A stretch of DNA of 64,000 nt from Mastigias papua (taxonomy: Eukaryota > Cnidaria > Scyphozoa > Rhizostomeae > Mastigiidae): assembly GCA_964019165.1 (NCBI GenBank), contig OZ025271.1:2478501-2542500 (forward strand), read 5' to 3'. A program made the translations under genes and the position numbers. Positions 14,380-25,744 of this stretch are shown here, piece by piece (position 1 is the stretch's first letter; the number at the start of each line of letters is the position of its first letter). A model generated the notes under the pieces. It ran no database searches and had not been told where the DNA came from. It saw only the letters and a list, made by a program, of their open reading frames with translations.

Positions 14380-14653
14380 TCCTTTACTCTCAGGTGCCAA
14401 ATAAACGTCCCCCCTACTTATTAATTTTTAGATTTCGTCCAACCCCGCCCTGGGACCTTGTTAGGACCCCCCGTTTGTTACTTTTATAGAATTGTTGAGT
14501 GTTTAAAACCCTTTATTCTGTTTCCTTTCTTTGCTAGTACCATTCATGTTCAAACATTTGAATGTTTTGTTTACAAATCGAATCATTAAATGTATCAAAG
14601 CAAGTGTCAATTAGGACCCCCCCCCATGTTTATTTGGCACTTGAGAGTAGGAG
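14380..14653. mobile_element. MITE-like element with terminal inverted repeats
   Basis: About 274 bp. Its left end TACTCTCAGGTGCCAAATAA is matched, inverted, by the right end (TTATTTGGCACTTGAGAGTA), with one mismatch in the first 20 bp; the similarity extends a little outwards through CTCCT. Inside are C-runs (GTCCCCCC, GGACCCCCC) and no coding capacity. This is typical of a non-autonomous DNA transposon. I could not define a target-site duplication. Confidence 0.7.
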
Positions 14654-14882
14654 ATGAAAGTCAAAGTTAAGCAATATGAAGTATTTTGACTAGGTCTGAA
14701 GCTTTCATTTAGATTAATACACTATTGTCTACTGAACGATGCATATTTTCGTATGATGTTGCCTCTTGGGATTTACTCTGATGTAGATGCCTTAAATCGT
14801 TTTGAACCAATTCAGCACGCAATATTTTTCCATATGTGCATGGTCATATGAGCCACACTAATCATACAACCTTCTTCTTCAG

Positions 14883-15182
14883 GATATGTGTCATGAAAGC
14901 AAAGTCAACGAATTCGACTGCTGTAAACCTCTATGAGCATCTGGAACGTTTTGAGGGACCACTTTACAGAGCCAGTTTAAGAATCTATTATATCAATGAT
15001 AACAAAACCAGACTTTGTGTTGGATGCTGTGATGACCACTTGATCTCTCAGAGTATTAAGTGTATGGATGATCAAGGATATAAAGAAATTCATTATTCGG
15101 AAGTAGTTCTGTACAACAACACATGCTTGAAACTTCAGATCGCTGGGTGCTATAGTATGACCGGTGATACAGTGAGCCTTAA
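14883..15182 (+). CDS. Host gene exon 1 (of those visible); possible UPA-domain part
   Basis: The exon is bounded by a pyrimidine-rich acceptor (CCTTCTTCTTCAG) and a strong donor (AA|GTAAGAG), 300 nt, entering and leaving in phase 2. The translation includes LERFEGPLYRASLRIYYIND and later EVVLYNNTCLKLQIAGCYSM. The spacing of the LRIYY segment and the LKLQI segment resembles the UPA domain of UNC5/PIDD-type death-domain receptors and adaptors. This is pattern recognition by eye, so the family call is weak, while the exon call is stronger because the phase matches the next exon. Upstream exons are not visible; the acceptor implies at least one. Confidence 0.55.
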
Positions 15183-15959
15183 GTAAGAGTCTTTATTCAC
15201 ATCTATGTATTGGTTACTATAGCGAAATTAAGTAATGTACTGGACAGCTTACTTGTCTCACGATACCCTACTCATTCATTCTAAGGTTCCTTCTCTGCGT
15301 CATAACATTCCTTCCCTATTGACTTTTAGCCTCATTTCCTAGCTCGTCATTCTAAGTCTCGCTTTCAGTTCTTTTACGTAACTACCTCTCTTTCACCACT
15401 CTGCGGCATCTCTGACTATACCCTGACTAATGAATTTTCTTGTATGTTCTCATGCACACCTTTCCTGTTTTTCTTAATTTTGTATGATTCAGTTTTATTC
15501 GTAGTTCCTGTTTAATTGTATATATAACCTATGATTTCACATGTAGTTTTAGTTTTAGTCTATGCGATCAGCTAGCTATAATTCCATATTCTCTTCCGGG
15601 AGTTCATGCTTGATTCAAATGAAAGATTTAAAAAAATTCTCAAATAGCTCGAAGCTATCTGCTATCACACTTGCACTTAAAAGACATAGCGCATTTGTGA
15701 TATATGTTCAATGTATTGCATTTGGGATTTTTTCTATGCTCAAAGTATTGACTGCTTACCCAATTAATATAAGGTGCTACTGAGACAATTTCAACTTTAT
15801 AATATCAACACAATCACAATAATTATCTTTGACTTATGAAATGCTTTATTTGCCCTGTCCCTTAGCATTGTGTACTGTTAGTTTCATAAGTGTATAGTTT
15901 TCTCTGCTATTTCACTACTATCATCTGTTAGATCTTGTCATTTATTATTCCATACTTAG
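15183..15959 (+). other. Intron between exons 1 and 2
   Basis: T-rich sequence with no recognised element. It begins GTAAGAG and ends TACTTAG. The open frame at 15562-15783 has no support. Confidence 0.5.
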
Positions 15960-16098
15960 GTACGTTAGTAGCAAGTGCAATTTTACAAAGCAGTTCGAAA
16001 TAGAGCTTTCAAAGCCAGACAGTAAAGACTGTACTCTAGCCATTTCCAATGATGATGACAAGCTACTAGAGGAACTAAAGCTTGTTATCCCAGATGAG
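15960..16098 (+). CDS. Host gene exon 2; possible end of UPA domain
   Basis: The exon is bounded by CATACTTAG and GAG|GTAACT, 139 nt. Its first base completes the codon split by the exon 1 donor, and it ends in phase 0. The translation contains KCNFTKQFEIELSKPDSK and then DDDKLLEELKLVIPDE. A cysteine and short beta-strand pattern followed by an acidic helix would fit the last strands of a UPA-like fold. The phase match to the exon on each side supports a real spliced gene. No stop codon or transposon similarity is seen. Confidence 0.6.
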
Positions 16099-16275
16099 GT
16101 AACTGTATTTATTTTGTCCCAAATTTAATTTCTGCAAACAGCTTCAAAATTCTCCAAGAAAAGGACCCTTTTACCTTATTGAGGAAAAGGAAAATGCAAA
16201 AATTGTCAAAGCGATAAAGGTGAGGCGACTTGATAATAGTAGCATCAAAATTGAGCATCCGCAATCCGTTTTGTA

Positions 16276-16320
16276 TATACATATACATATGCACATACAT
16301 ATACATATACATAAACATAA

Positions 16321-16404
<84 letters not shown>

Positions 16405-16420
16405 CCATATACATATACGT
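16276..16420. repeat. (CATATA)n microsatellite
   Basis: Hexamer repeat about 145 bp long, with a few ACATAA variants near the start. It lies in the intron after exon 2. Open frames across it are artefacts. Confidence 0.95.
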
Positions 16421-16497
16421 TTCCAGAATTTTAGTTTTTCATCTTACTGTCACTTTTACTTCTTGGTCTTTTGCTGAATCATTCAAGACTTAAGAGT

Positions 16498-16530
16498 AGA
16501 CAAAGATTTAAGATTTAAGATTTAAGAGTA
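16498..16530 (-). repeat. LINE 3' tail, (TTAAATC)n
   Basis: About three to four 7-bp units, read on the minus strand at the 3' end of LINE relic A. Short tandem tails are usual for several LINE clades. Confidence 0.65.
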
Positions 16531-17905
16531 GTAACTTTTTTGACAAAAAGTCTGTGTAGTTTTTATTTTGCTTGTGTTATTGGCACAAGCAAGATATAAT
16601 TGGCATATCTTTATTAAAGAGTAGTACAATAGTATTAAAGTAACATACAATAATAGGATAAGTATACACTGAAGAGAAAAGGACAAACAAATAAGGTGGA
16701 ACAAAGAAGACGGAAAAACAAGAGAGAACGCTATGAAAAGTTTAATAGTTTGAGGTTTGCCCATGCAATGCTTCTGCAAAATGCATAGTACGTGCACCTC
16801 ACTGCAACGTTCATAATCTTTTCGATGATAGCTTTTTGTGTACTATTGCCGATACCTAACTCTTTCATCATCTATAACAACGAATCAGATAAAGAGCATC
16901 CATAGAAATATCACCGAAGAGAATCACCAATGATTAGGGAAGGAGACAGGAAAAAAGGGATCAGCAATACTAGGCAATGCTGTATAGAAGAAAATGATTT
17001 GGCAATGAAAAGTAAAACAGAATTGTGGCGCCAGGTGTACCTGCCATCCTCTAGATAAAACCTAAAACTTATGACATGCTGAGGTGTTTTTGAATGGAGA
17101 TAAAAGGAGCAAGATGGGGAATCGGAATTCTATCTTGCGAGTTGCAAAAGTATGGTTGAGATAATTAATCATGAAATTGGAAGTTATTTTCGTCATTTCC
17201 TGTTCTACAGTTGACAATAGATCACGTGTTTTATGATTGAAGAATTTAAGGATGGAAGACTTGATGAAACCCAGAGATATTAATTCATGGTGAATGCGAT
17301 CCTCGTGATCCCTTTGACTGGCAAAGAGAGCCTGCTTTGTAGTCTGGTATTGATCATATTGAATATTTGAGCCCTTGCTGGTCTTTCCCACAGAGAATTG
17401 ATATCAGGATTGGGATGCTTTTAAGAGTTCGGCATTGAGTAAGTTTTGTGGAAGGTAAAGCAAGACTGATTCCATGCTTTGATCTCTGTAGGATAAGAGT
17501 GCTTAAAGTTTAAATTATTAGAAGACAAAGCCATTGCCTGACATACCTTTTAGCATTACTATCCATATTTTGGACTACCCATGTCTTACGAAGATCAGCA
17601 ATGGTAAGATGCTAGGATAGTTTAGATAGCATGGAATTAAGATTATCAAAAGTTTATTCATTTGATAGTAAGAAGGACTATCTACTCTATTCATTACTTC
17701 TTTTGGAAGGTAAAGTGCTTCAACCATGTGGATTCGATTAGAGTGACTTGCCCATACCAACTGCCCGAGGATTGTCATGGTTAATTATTAATTTAGGGAG
17801 GTATTGCATGGATGAAGTAGATCACATTTTTATTTGGAAGCTAGAACACTTATCGACCCTGAATTTCATATTAACCCAATCACACCATCTAGTAAAGTGG
17901 TTCAG
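16498..17905 (-). mobile_element. LINE relic A, 3' part with short tandem tail
   Basis: Minus-strand pieces match the end of a non-LTR retrotransposon ORF2: FTRWCDWVNMKFRVDKC near 17840-17905 (end of the RT/thumb), then IQYDQYQTTKQALFASQRDH and RDHEDRIHHELISLGFI at 17062-17391, regions found after the RT in many invertebrate LINEs. The 3' UTR follows and ends near 16498 with a tandem TTAAATC tail. The copy is 5'-truncated and carries stops and frame shifts. Confidence 0.75.
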
Positions 17906-18079
17906 CAAAGTTGAATAATATTTTAGTATAGTTCAGCAAATTTATAATGATACTAATGATAGGCAACTTATTTTACGCTGGCTAGTAATGATAGCAACTA
18001 TAGCTATTTATAGTAAGTTACGAACTACTATCAACATGAAATAAATAAAGTAAATAATCTAAAGTTAAGTAAATTAATT

Positions 18080-20240
18080 TATATTAGATTAAACCTTGCC
18101 CAAAATGCAAGTTGTGCACAATCTACAGTCACTTTATTGTGCAGGATTTTAATTCTTGTTTAAATACCAGTAATGATTTTAACTCTCTAATATTGGGAGG
18201 TAGCATTTGTCAGAGTTTTTGACCCATATATTGCACTGTTTCTATACCATTTGAGGTTTTCCTGATTTTTGAAATGTCACGTTTATTCATATTCTGCAAA
18301 TTACACTGTGTATCTCTTGACTTAAAAAGCTCTCTCATGAAGCTAGGATTCAGGGCATTTTTGGTTTTTTTAATTTCAATCGTCAGGTATTGTAGATTGC
18401 ACTCGTGAATGAACTCTGCCTTAGCTACATTTTGTAAAGTTTCATACTTGGCATGGGTATTGTTATAATTTGCCCTCAGATGCGAAAAGATAACTCACAG
18501 ATCTTGCTTCTAAATCATTATTATCTATCTGAGAACGCTACAAGCGCTTATTTATGAAAAAATTGAATTCCCTAAGGAGACTACAAATTCGTGATATTAG
18601 GAAATTACTAACAAAAGACAAAGTTAAACAAACAGGGCTTTGCTACTCTGAAAGGTGCTAAAACACGTGTATTTAAACAATACAGTCCAAAGTCCAAAAT
18701 CCGTCTTTTGTCCAAGACTGAAAAACAACAACTTACTACAGGTATCTTTAGAGACAATTCTGAGTGCTCTTTCATGGAGTGTATTTGCTTTTGCATGTAG
18801 ATGTCTGTCATGAAGCATAGATTGTTCAATAGCTAGATTGGGCATTTATGACGCTGTTCATTAGAACACGCAGCTTTCCATAATCTGTGAATGAAGATAC
18901 TATAGTGAGGGCATGCAGTTTCTGACTAGATATTTTACATAAGTTTCATACATGACTTTTGAAGTTAAAATTTATGTCTATTATCACTGCTAGTAACTTT
19001 TCTTCAGAGCTTTCTTCAATAATGGCCTTTCCAACTTTGATCTTAGTATTATTTTGGATTGTTCCGAAAGTTAGCAGATAGCACTTTCCTTCATTAAATT
19101 TCAAAGAGTTTTCAGGAAACCACTTTGATAAGACAAGAGCATCAGTGTCTAGCCATTCTAATACTTTACGTAAAGAACTTTCAGCTGCAAATATCATGGT
19201 ATAATCAGAAAAACTGCATATTCAGTGTCTGTTACCACAAAGCCAATATCTTTAACACTGGAAAAGAAGAGATCCAAAGACTGAACCCTGCGGTATACTT
19301 ACATGTAATGCTCACCAACTGCTGTATGAGCCATTTAATTTTAATTTTTGTTTTCTTCTCGATATGTAGCTGTAAATCTTTAACAGAGGTGTTAAAATAA
19401 GCCCATGGGCATTTAATTTTGCAGTTACTAGCTCATGCTCTATGGAATCAAACACCTTACAATGATCCATTTGTAAACCGCCAACAACTACCCATAAGTC
19501 TCAAAGTTCATACTGTGTATTGATACATGTCCATTTCCTATTTCCATTTCCTATTTCTATTTCTATTTCTATTGTCCACAAAACCGGCCATCAGAGAGTA
19601 TAGAAGGCGTTCAAAGACTTCTGACAAGCGGACAATATTGTAATGGCTCGATAACTACACTTATAGCTTCATCCTTTTTGAACTAGGGATTTATCTTCCC
19701 TATTTCTAACTTATCAGATAATTCTTTGTCAGATATTGAGTTATTGAAATGTTTTGTTAGCATCGGTGCAAAAAGGTCTTTATTGTCCTTTAGCATCCTT
19801 GGAGGAATGATATGAACCATAGATGTTCTTTTTTGATATTTTCTTGATAATTCATTGTTAACTGCTGTCATAGCAACTGGTCCGAATTGACAGTAGGATC
19901 CATTGCTTACCTTTTCCATAATCTTTAGAATGCTAGGGTGATGTCTATATCTTTCAATAGGGTTCACCACATGGATTTTTGCACTAGATATGAATTCACC
20001 AGAGGTTATATCAGTTATATCTATGATATTGGTCAAGAATTCATTAAGGATTTCAGCTATTTAAATTTCATCTGTAATTAACTTTTCATTTTCAATAAGT
20101 GTGGTGCTTGGTTTGGTCTTAGTCCTGTCAGCAAACAGTTGTTTTACAGTTCTCCAATTATATTGTGTCTAAGATTTTCTATATTAGCAAATTGAAGCAT
20201 GATGTTTCTGCAACATTTTTTTGCCTACATGCTCTAAATT
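18080..20240 (-). mobile_element. LINE relic B, reverse-transcriptase region
   Basis: In minus-strand order: TLIENEKL-like linker near 20080-20150; NIIDITDITSGEFISSA with HPSILKIMEKV and LSDKLEIGKINP at 19683-20036; LVLSKWFPENSLKFNEGKC and EEKLLAVIIDINFNFKSHV at 18946-19197 (end of RT); MLHDRHLHAKANTLHERAL near 18760-18810; and a final DCRLCTTCILG near 18100-18140. This is the order in Jockey/CR1-like invertebrate LINEs. Many stops and frame shifts are present, and the catalytic RT motifs are not intact. It lies in the intron between exons 2 and 3, opposite to the host gene. Confidence 0.8.
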
Positions 20241-21480
20241 CATAGGTAGGAAATATGCTCATATACTAGATGATATGGAGAGTTAAAAGTACAAAAATTT
20301 TTTAAGAGCTAAGGAAAGAGGGTGTCTGAAAGAAAATATGGAAAATATTTTACTTCTGGTATATTTTGACAGAATATTGTATGTCAAAAAGAGGCATATC
20401 ATATGCAGCCTTATTCTAAAAGCGTATCATACATTTTAGCACAAGTTGAGACGGTAGATAATTTTGATGGTAAATGCAATGTTTTAGTAAGCTCTTATTG
20501 CACTTAAATTTGAATATATTGATTCCCCTTCGCCGTAGGAAATGTCACAAGTAGATCCTATAAAGTTACTACTTTGCTATACTAGCAACTTAATGCTTAG
20601 AGGCAGTAATGGTTCAGCAGTAATGGTTACACAGTTATGTACATAAATGCGATAATAGCCTTGCTATGGAGAGACCATAGGCATGATCTGAAGCAAACTG
20701 AGAACTGGATTTCTGTCTTATCCGAATACATTGTTGTTACAAATTTCAGCGATAGCCATGACGTTGAAAAGTGACCCTCAGTCATCAACAGCCAAGCTTG
20801 GTAGTTTTGTGTTGCCAGTGACTTACTGTTCTATTGTAGTAATCCGAGAGGCTGGTAAGAAATTCAACCATACGGGGAAAAGAATATGAAGTCATACCAA
20901 AGAGGAGTGCTTGATAGATATGATGTAGCAGCTTTTGTCTGGCAAGAATATGTAAAAGTATACTAATATTGATGCAATTGCAGATCTGAGAAGATATGAA
21001 GGAAAAGATGACTACAAATAGTTTATTTTTCTCATGTTCTGAGAACCGTCAAAAGAGCTCCATAACAGAACAGTAGATTTTTCAGATGGAAACTGCAGCT
21101 TTGTAATAGATTTTAAAGCCAGAATGATGAATAGAAGGGAAATCATTTTATCTTTTAGATTTCATTCGACACATTCCAGACTTTGGCAGTCAGGTGACAA
21201 GTTATGTTGCAACAAAGTCTGTTAGGAAAATTGCATATTAAAAACATTCCTACTCATAGTTGTGCCATCCTCAGTTAGAAAACGTAGTGTGATAGGTATA
21301 TATTCGGGTAGGAAAATTTGAGATCAAAAGTCGTGTGTAAAAGGGGTATTCAAGAAAGCACATAAGACCAAGCACAGATGGCAAAGCATTGTGTAAACAG
21401 CAGACAGAACGGTGGAAGGAAACAGCGACACTAAGTGAGAGTAGGATTATAGAAAAGTGTACTGCTTGGAATTTTCCCTT
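20241..21480. other. Intronic sequence, no recognised feature
   Basis: I see no coding or repeat structure I can name. The LINE relic B 5' part may extend a little into it. Confidence 0.45.
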
Positions 21481-21486
21481 CAGAAC

Positions 21487-21718
21487 TCTTATTACGTCAT
21501 AATTGAAAAATTCATTAAGCCTACCTGTAGGTGAAGTTTGATTGAAATTCTCTGAGCCTTAAATAGGAAGGGTTGGGAAATAAAAAACGACAGGAGGGTG
21601 CACCGCTCCTCTGTGATGGCCAATAGCTCACAGACCTTTAATCAAACTTCACCTACAGGTAGGTTCGTTTGATTTTCAATTTTATTATGTCATTGGCCTA
21701 GTTCCTGCGGAGTTCTAA
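21487..21718. mobile_element. Foldback (MITE-like) element
   Basis: The inner stem CCTACCTGTAGGTGAAGTTT at 21520 is matched inverted near 21644-21663. Weaker matching extends outwards (AGAACTC paired with GAGTTCT; AATTGAAAA paired with TTTTCAATT), so the whole element is about 230 bp. The loop has no coding capacity. There is no clear target-site duplication. Confidence 0.7.
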
Positions 21719-22019
21719 AACCATTTATAGATAGCATTGAAATATTTACTGTTTTGACCTATAGGTCTAACTTCATAAAATTCCATACACAATGCGTATG
21801 GACATTACCTATCAGATGGTAAAGCACATATTGACTAATGCAGTACCAGTAAAGTCACATGCAGCAAAATTGATAAAATAATCAATTTATTAAGCCACGG
21901 GTTACTAATTCATTGCTTTTAACATATTAACTAAATTGCAGAGATGATGGATTAAGTGTATTCAAATTTTTGTACTAATAAATTTTGTTCTACATTAATC
22001 ATACATTTATTCATTGTAG

Positions 22020-22103
22020 TCTGATGGCTATGGCTACAATTGCAATGAAGAAAGTGATGGCTCCAATCAATTTCGATCATCAAGCTCCAGTTGTAGTAGT
22101 CTG
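22020..22103 (+). CDS. Host gene exon 3 (serine-rich linker), duplicated later
   Basis: 84 nt between TCATTGTAG and CTG|GTAATTTTGC, phase 0 at both ends, matching exon 2. The translation SDGYGYNCNEESDGSNQF is followed by a serine-rich end. The first codons (TDGYSY in the other copy) and the downstream intron (GTAATTTT..CTTGTCC..CTTCCT..ATATAACTT-like) closely resemble those of exon 4 at 27509. This indicates an exon duplication including intron sequence. Confidence 0.5.
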
Positions 22104-22649
22104 GTAATTTTGCAACTCTGTTTAGTTTTGTCTTTGAAGTGTTATCATATATCTTGTCCCATCACTTCCTAAATAAAACATAACTTTGAAATATGTATTC
22201 TGTGCCATTGACACATTGCCGTTATTTGCCTTTGGTGTATTGGTGTCTTTTGCTGTTTTCCCGCGTCCAACGATTTTTCTATCTATAGTTTTTTCTTTGC
22301 ACTCCTTTTAGCTTATTGCTTTCACCTGCATAGTATTGTAGACAGCAGCTCTCTATCAACCTCTACCAGTTCAATTCATAACCATATCTGTTGTAGCCTT
22401 TCGTGCTATTTGTATTTTTCTTCTCTGTTTATTCACTTATGCCTATGTATATATGTGTGCTCCATATATACCCAGTCTTTTGTATATGACTGGAGTTTAT
22501 TTTCATACTTGCACTCTTCACTTAAACAAAGTTGAATACTTGCAGCACATTTATATTATAGTCATAATACAATACAGAATCACACCATCAAATGCATCAG
22601 TACAACTAACTCAACCCGTAAAATGACTGACATGTGGATTCGAAAGGAA
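22104..22649. other. Intronic sequence, no recognised feature
   Basis: The first ~90 bp resemble the intron start after exon 4. The rest shows nothing I can name. Confidence 0.45.
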
Positions 22650-23077
22650 GGGAAATGCAAGCAAACATGAAAGAAAGAATAATAATAAAAATAATGCCCG
22701 TCCCACTGGATGTAATAAGAAAGCAATGGAAAAAGTTAATGAAATAGCAGTAGCAGCATAAGATAAACAGATAAAATAATAAGACCTTGTATATGCAAAT
22801 AAATACTGAAAATAAGCAAAACTAAATAAAAGCCATAAATTAAAATGGGAGAAAAGGAGATAACAAGCATAAACATGAAGCTAGTTATAGTACTAATATA
22901 CTTCCACTTCTCTACCATTAAAATCCGGGATGTGAAAGTATCTAGCTTGTGCTGCCAGAAACTTTCACGTATCCTACCATTCCCTGCAAGCTGATCAATA
23001 ATCTTGACACGAATGTCTTCAGAAAACATCAATATCCGTCTCCAGAGAAACATCTGAAGAAGTCCATGTGAGGAAGT
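22650..23077 (-). mobile_element. PLE relic, GIY-YIG end and 3' region
   Basis: The minus strand encodes EDIRVKIIDQLAGNGRIRES followed by FWQHKLDTFTSR, clearly homologous to the end of the GIY-YIG domain of the arm PLEs but from another copy. A T-rich 3' UTR follows. Only the last part of the element remains; it abuts LINE relic C at about 23077. Confidence 0.8.
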
Positions 23078-23400
23078 CATAATATTCTCATTGTTCTCCT
23101 ATAAGTTATCATTTCAAATACTTTCAAGTTTTTAATTGTAGTTTTTGATAGTGTCCATGTCTCTGCTCCGTATAATAATTTTGACCAAATGTAGCACTTT
23201 ACTAAGTGCAATCTTACACTGATACTGATAGATGCTGAAACCTTATGCATATTTTTAAAGGATGTCTTCACTACTCCTATCCGTCATTTGATCTCTCTTT
23301 CAAATTTTCAATTTTCTGCCTCCATAAAACCTAGATATATCATTTCCTTAAGTTGTTGGATGTTTTCTCGTTCTAATGTAATCTATCTTGCTCTAGCAAC
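23078..23400 (-). mobile_element. LINE relic C, post-RT fragment
   Basis: The minus strand reads LKEMIYLGFMEAEN, then RIGVVKTSFKNM and LLYGAETWTLSK followed by FEMITYRR. This is the segment after the RT in CR1/L2-like LINEs (the LLYG-ETW signature). It has a stop inside and is truncated at both ends. Confidence 0.75.
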
Positions 23401-23414
23401 CTATACAGTAGAGG

Positions 23415-24355
23415 ATGGTACCACCGTTTATGTCATTTTTTCAACCTGAAAGATAGGCAATCACCAGAATATCTCTTTAGCAAAATCCCTGTCAAACGAC
23501 AAATAAATTACAACCTTAGGAGAGCCCATACATATACTCCATCTTGTGGAAGAACAACCCGCTTCTCCAACACATATTTTGGTAATGTTATCTATGAGTG
23601 GAACTTGCTTGATAGCGATACTCCCTCCATTTCAGAATTCAAGAGAAAACTACTCTGTAAGATACGCCCTACTGAAAACTGTGTATTTAACATTTATGAT
23701 ATTGAAAGGGTTAAAATGCTAACAAAACTGCGTTTGCAACTCAGTGTAGTGAATGAGTATAGATTTCGACATAGGTTTCGGCATAGGTTTAATGCAATTA
23801 GTCCGATCTGTAATTGTGGCACAGGTAAAGAAGACAACATACATTCCCTCCTGCACTGCCCTTTGTACAATGATATTCGCCTCAATCTCCATGACGAAAT
23901 CTCGGAAGTTCTAGGTCTAGATATTCGAAACCTTGATGCTGATTTTTTCTGCTCGCTACTGTTATATGGTAGTGATGATTTCCCTTCTATTATCAACAAA
24001 ATGATTTTAGAAGCTACTATAAAGTACATAAAATCATCAAAGAGATTTAAGTCTGCCAATGATGGAAATTAAGTTTTTCCTCATGCAATACCAGTTGTGT
24101 TGTGTTATTAGTTGCATTGCGTTTATGCGTTTTAAAGTAAATGATGTGCCAGTCTAATATCTGTAATTACAGGGACCACGGAATCAATCGGCTCGGACAC
24201 AATGATAATGTATATATATTGTCATTGTATATTTATTTGATCATCATAACGACCACCCATGTCGATTACGACATGAATCCTTTTCATCTGAAGCCATATG
24301 AGGGCTGTGTGCCTAAGGCGAGTCTCCTCATCCTCAGGCTTTGTAAATACATGCA
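23415..24355 (+). mobile_element. LINE relic D, C-terminal zinc-knuckle region and 3' UTR
   Basis: A plus-strand open frame of over 200 codons without a start reads LKDRQSPEYLFSKIPVK, YEWNLLDSDTPSISEFK and then CNCGTGKEDNIHSLLHC, a CCHC-type zinc knuckle typical of LINE ORF2 ends, and stops near 24072. It is 5'-truncated. The frame is long and undamaged compared with the other relics, suggesting a younger insertion. The 3' UTR runs to a tandem tail at 24356. Confidence 0.8.
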
Positions 24356-24438
24356 TTAAGTGTTATGTGTTAAGTGTTAAGTGTTTAGTGTTAAGTGTTT
24401 AGTGTTAAGTGTTTAGTGTTAAGTGTTTAGTGCTAAGT
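24356..24438 (+). repeat. Tandem TTAAGTG/TTTAGTG tail
   Basis: About eleven 7-bp units, many as a TTTAGTGTTAAGTG dimer. It directly follows the LINE D 3' UTR and is probably its 3' tail. Confidence 0.85.
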
Positions 24439-24572
24439 ATCTAGTTTTGGTATAGTATCTGTGACCGGCACACAGTCCATTAAGTAGTTTGAATTTTTAA
24501 ATCCTATGAGATAAAAACAAAAAAAACATATCTTTCTCTGACACCCCTTTGGTGTACAGCAAACCTTAGCTC

Positions 24573-24776
24573 CTAACAGCTGTTTATGTTATGAGCTATT
24601 TTGTCCCAGACCTGCCCCCTCTCTCTTGTACCAGCCTTAAACCTAAAGGGCTCTTCCAGTAAAATCTCCCTGCACAGCAGCTCATCATGGTCATCTGAGG
24701 TCTGTATTGAGAAATTATGTAACACAGTCAATAGGACAGAGAAACATTTGAGATCCAGGTCATAATCATAACACAT
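24573..24776 (-). pseudogene. Myb/SANT-like transposon protein fragment
   Basis: The minus-strand translation contains DHDELLCREILLEEPFRF followed by GTRERGQVWDKIAHNIN. This pattern, with an R-E-L/V-P-F-K run and ERG-VWDKIA, is seen in Myb/SANT-like proteins accompanying Harbinger-type transposons. No transposase is seen nearby. A companion ~115-bp duplication (24715-24830 and 24870-24990) lies beside it. Confidence 0.4.
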
Positions 24777-24990
24777 TTATATTTAATTACTACCTACTAT
24801 GCCAACATACAACTTGGTGTTGATATGTTATTGATTTGAAACAGGGATAAAATTTGAATAAAGAATATTATGTAACATAGTCAAAGGAGAGAAAGAAAGA
24901 TGCATTTCAAATTCAGACCATAATTATAACAAATATATATTTAATTATTACCTACTTTGGTAACATAAAGCTTAGCGTTGTTGGACTGTT
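24715..24990. repeat. Diverged tandem duplication, ~155-bp period
   Basis: ATTATGTAACACAGTCAA near 24714 recurs as ATTATGTAACATAGTCAA near 24868. Both are followed by CATAATTATAAC-like and TTTAATTAYTACCTACT segments. Confidence 0.65.
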
Positions 24991-25189
24991 AATCTTCAAT
25001 AGGATCAAAATCTGAATAACGAGTCTGCATACATAAAAGTATATTAAATATTACGAAAAGTCTCAATTCACGAACATCTGGTTTTGCTTTTGGGCTAATG
25101 TTGATGGTTGAGTTGCGGCCATTTTGAGCAACAGCAAAACACAACAAGAGCAGAGAGCGCTGAAGAAGTAATTTTACAGGCGTTATCAA

Positions 25190-25500
25190 ATATGGTTTTC
25201 CTATAGCACGAAAAAGTGGGAATATTGTTTTAGCGCACTGAAAGCTGTTTTCCTCTGACACTCGTCAGAGTATGAAGCGGCGGGTAACAAAGAATAACAC
25301 AACATGTACCCATGAGCATCAGGACGACAAACACTATAAAAACATTTGTGGTTACATGTTGTTTATTCTTCATTATCCGACTTTTCATACTCTGACGAGT
25401 GTCGGACTAAAACAGCTTTCAGTATGCTAACAGAATGTTTCCACTTTTTCATACTATCTTGAGGTTCTGTAGTACCAACAGACTTTTCAAGCATGGTTTT
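25190..25500. mobile_element. Foldback element with TGACACTCGTCAGAGTATGA arms
   Basis: CACTGAAAGCTGTTTT and TGACACTCGTCAGAGTATGA on the left recur inverted on the right around 25385-25430. Matching continues outwards through GGTTTTCC. The loop of about 100 bp has no coding capacity. A related half element (ACTCTGACGAGTGCCC) lies near 29970-30000. Confidence 0.75.
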
Positions 25501-25744
25501 CCATAAGTCAAGTGAGTGATCGAATTTTACAGTTACAAATTATATATAAATTCAGCTACTTACCAACATACAGATCAAAACATCAGAACTTGCAACGCAA
25601 CGTTTCAGAGTAGAGACTGCTACATTTGGATAAGGGAGATGTCCCTGATCACGCTCGTTTCAGACCTCCAAAGGTTGCCCTACCAGGAAACGTTGCGAAT
25701 CGTAAACTCTAGTATCAGATTTAATGGTTAGCATTTGAGTTCGG

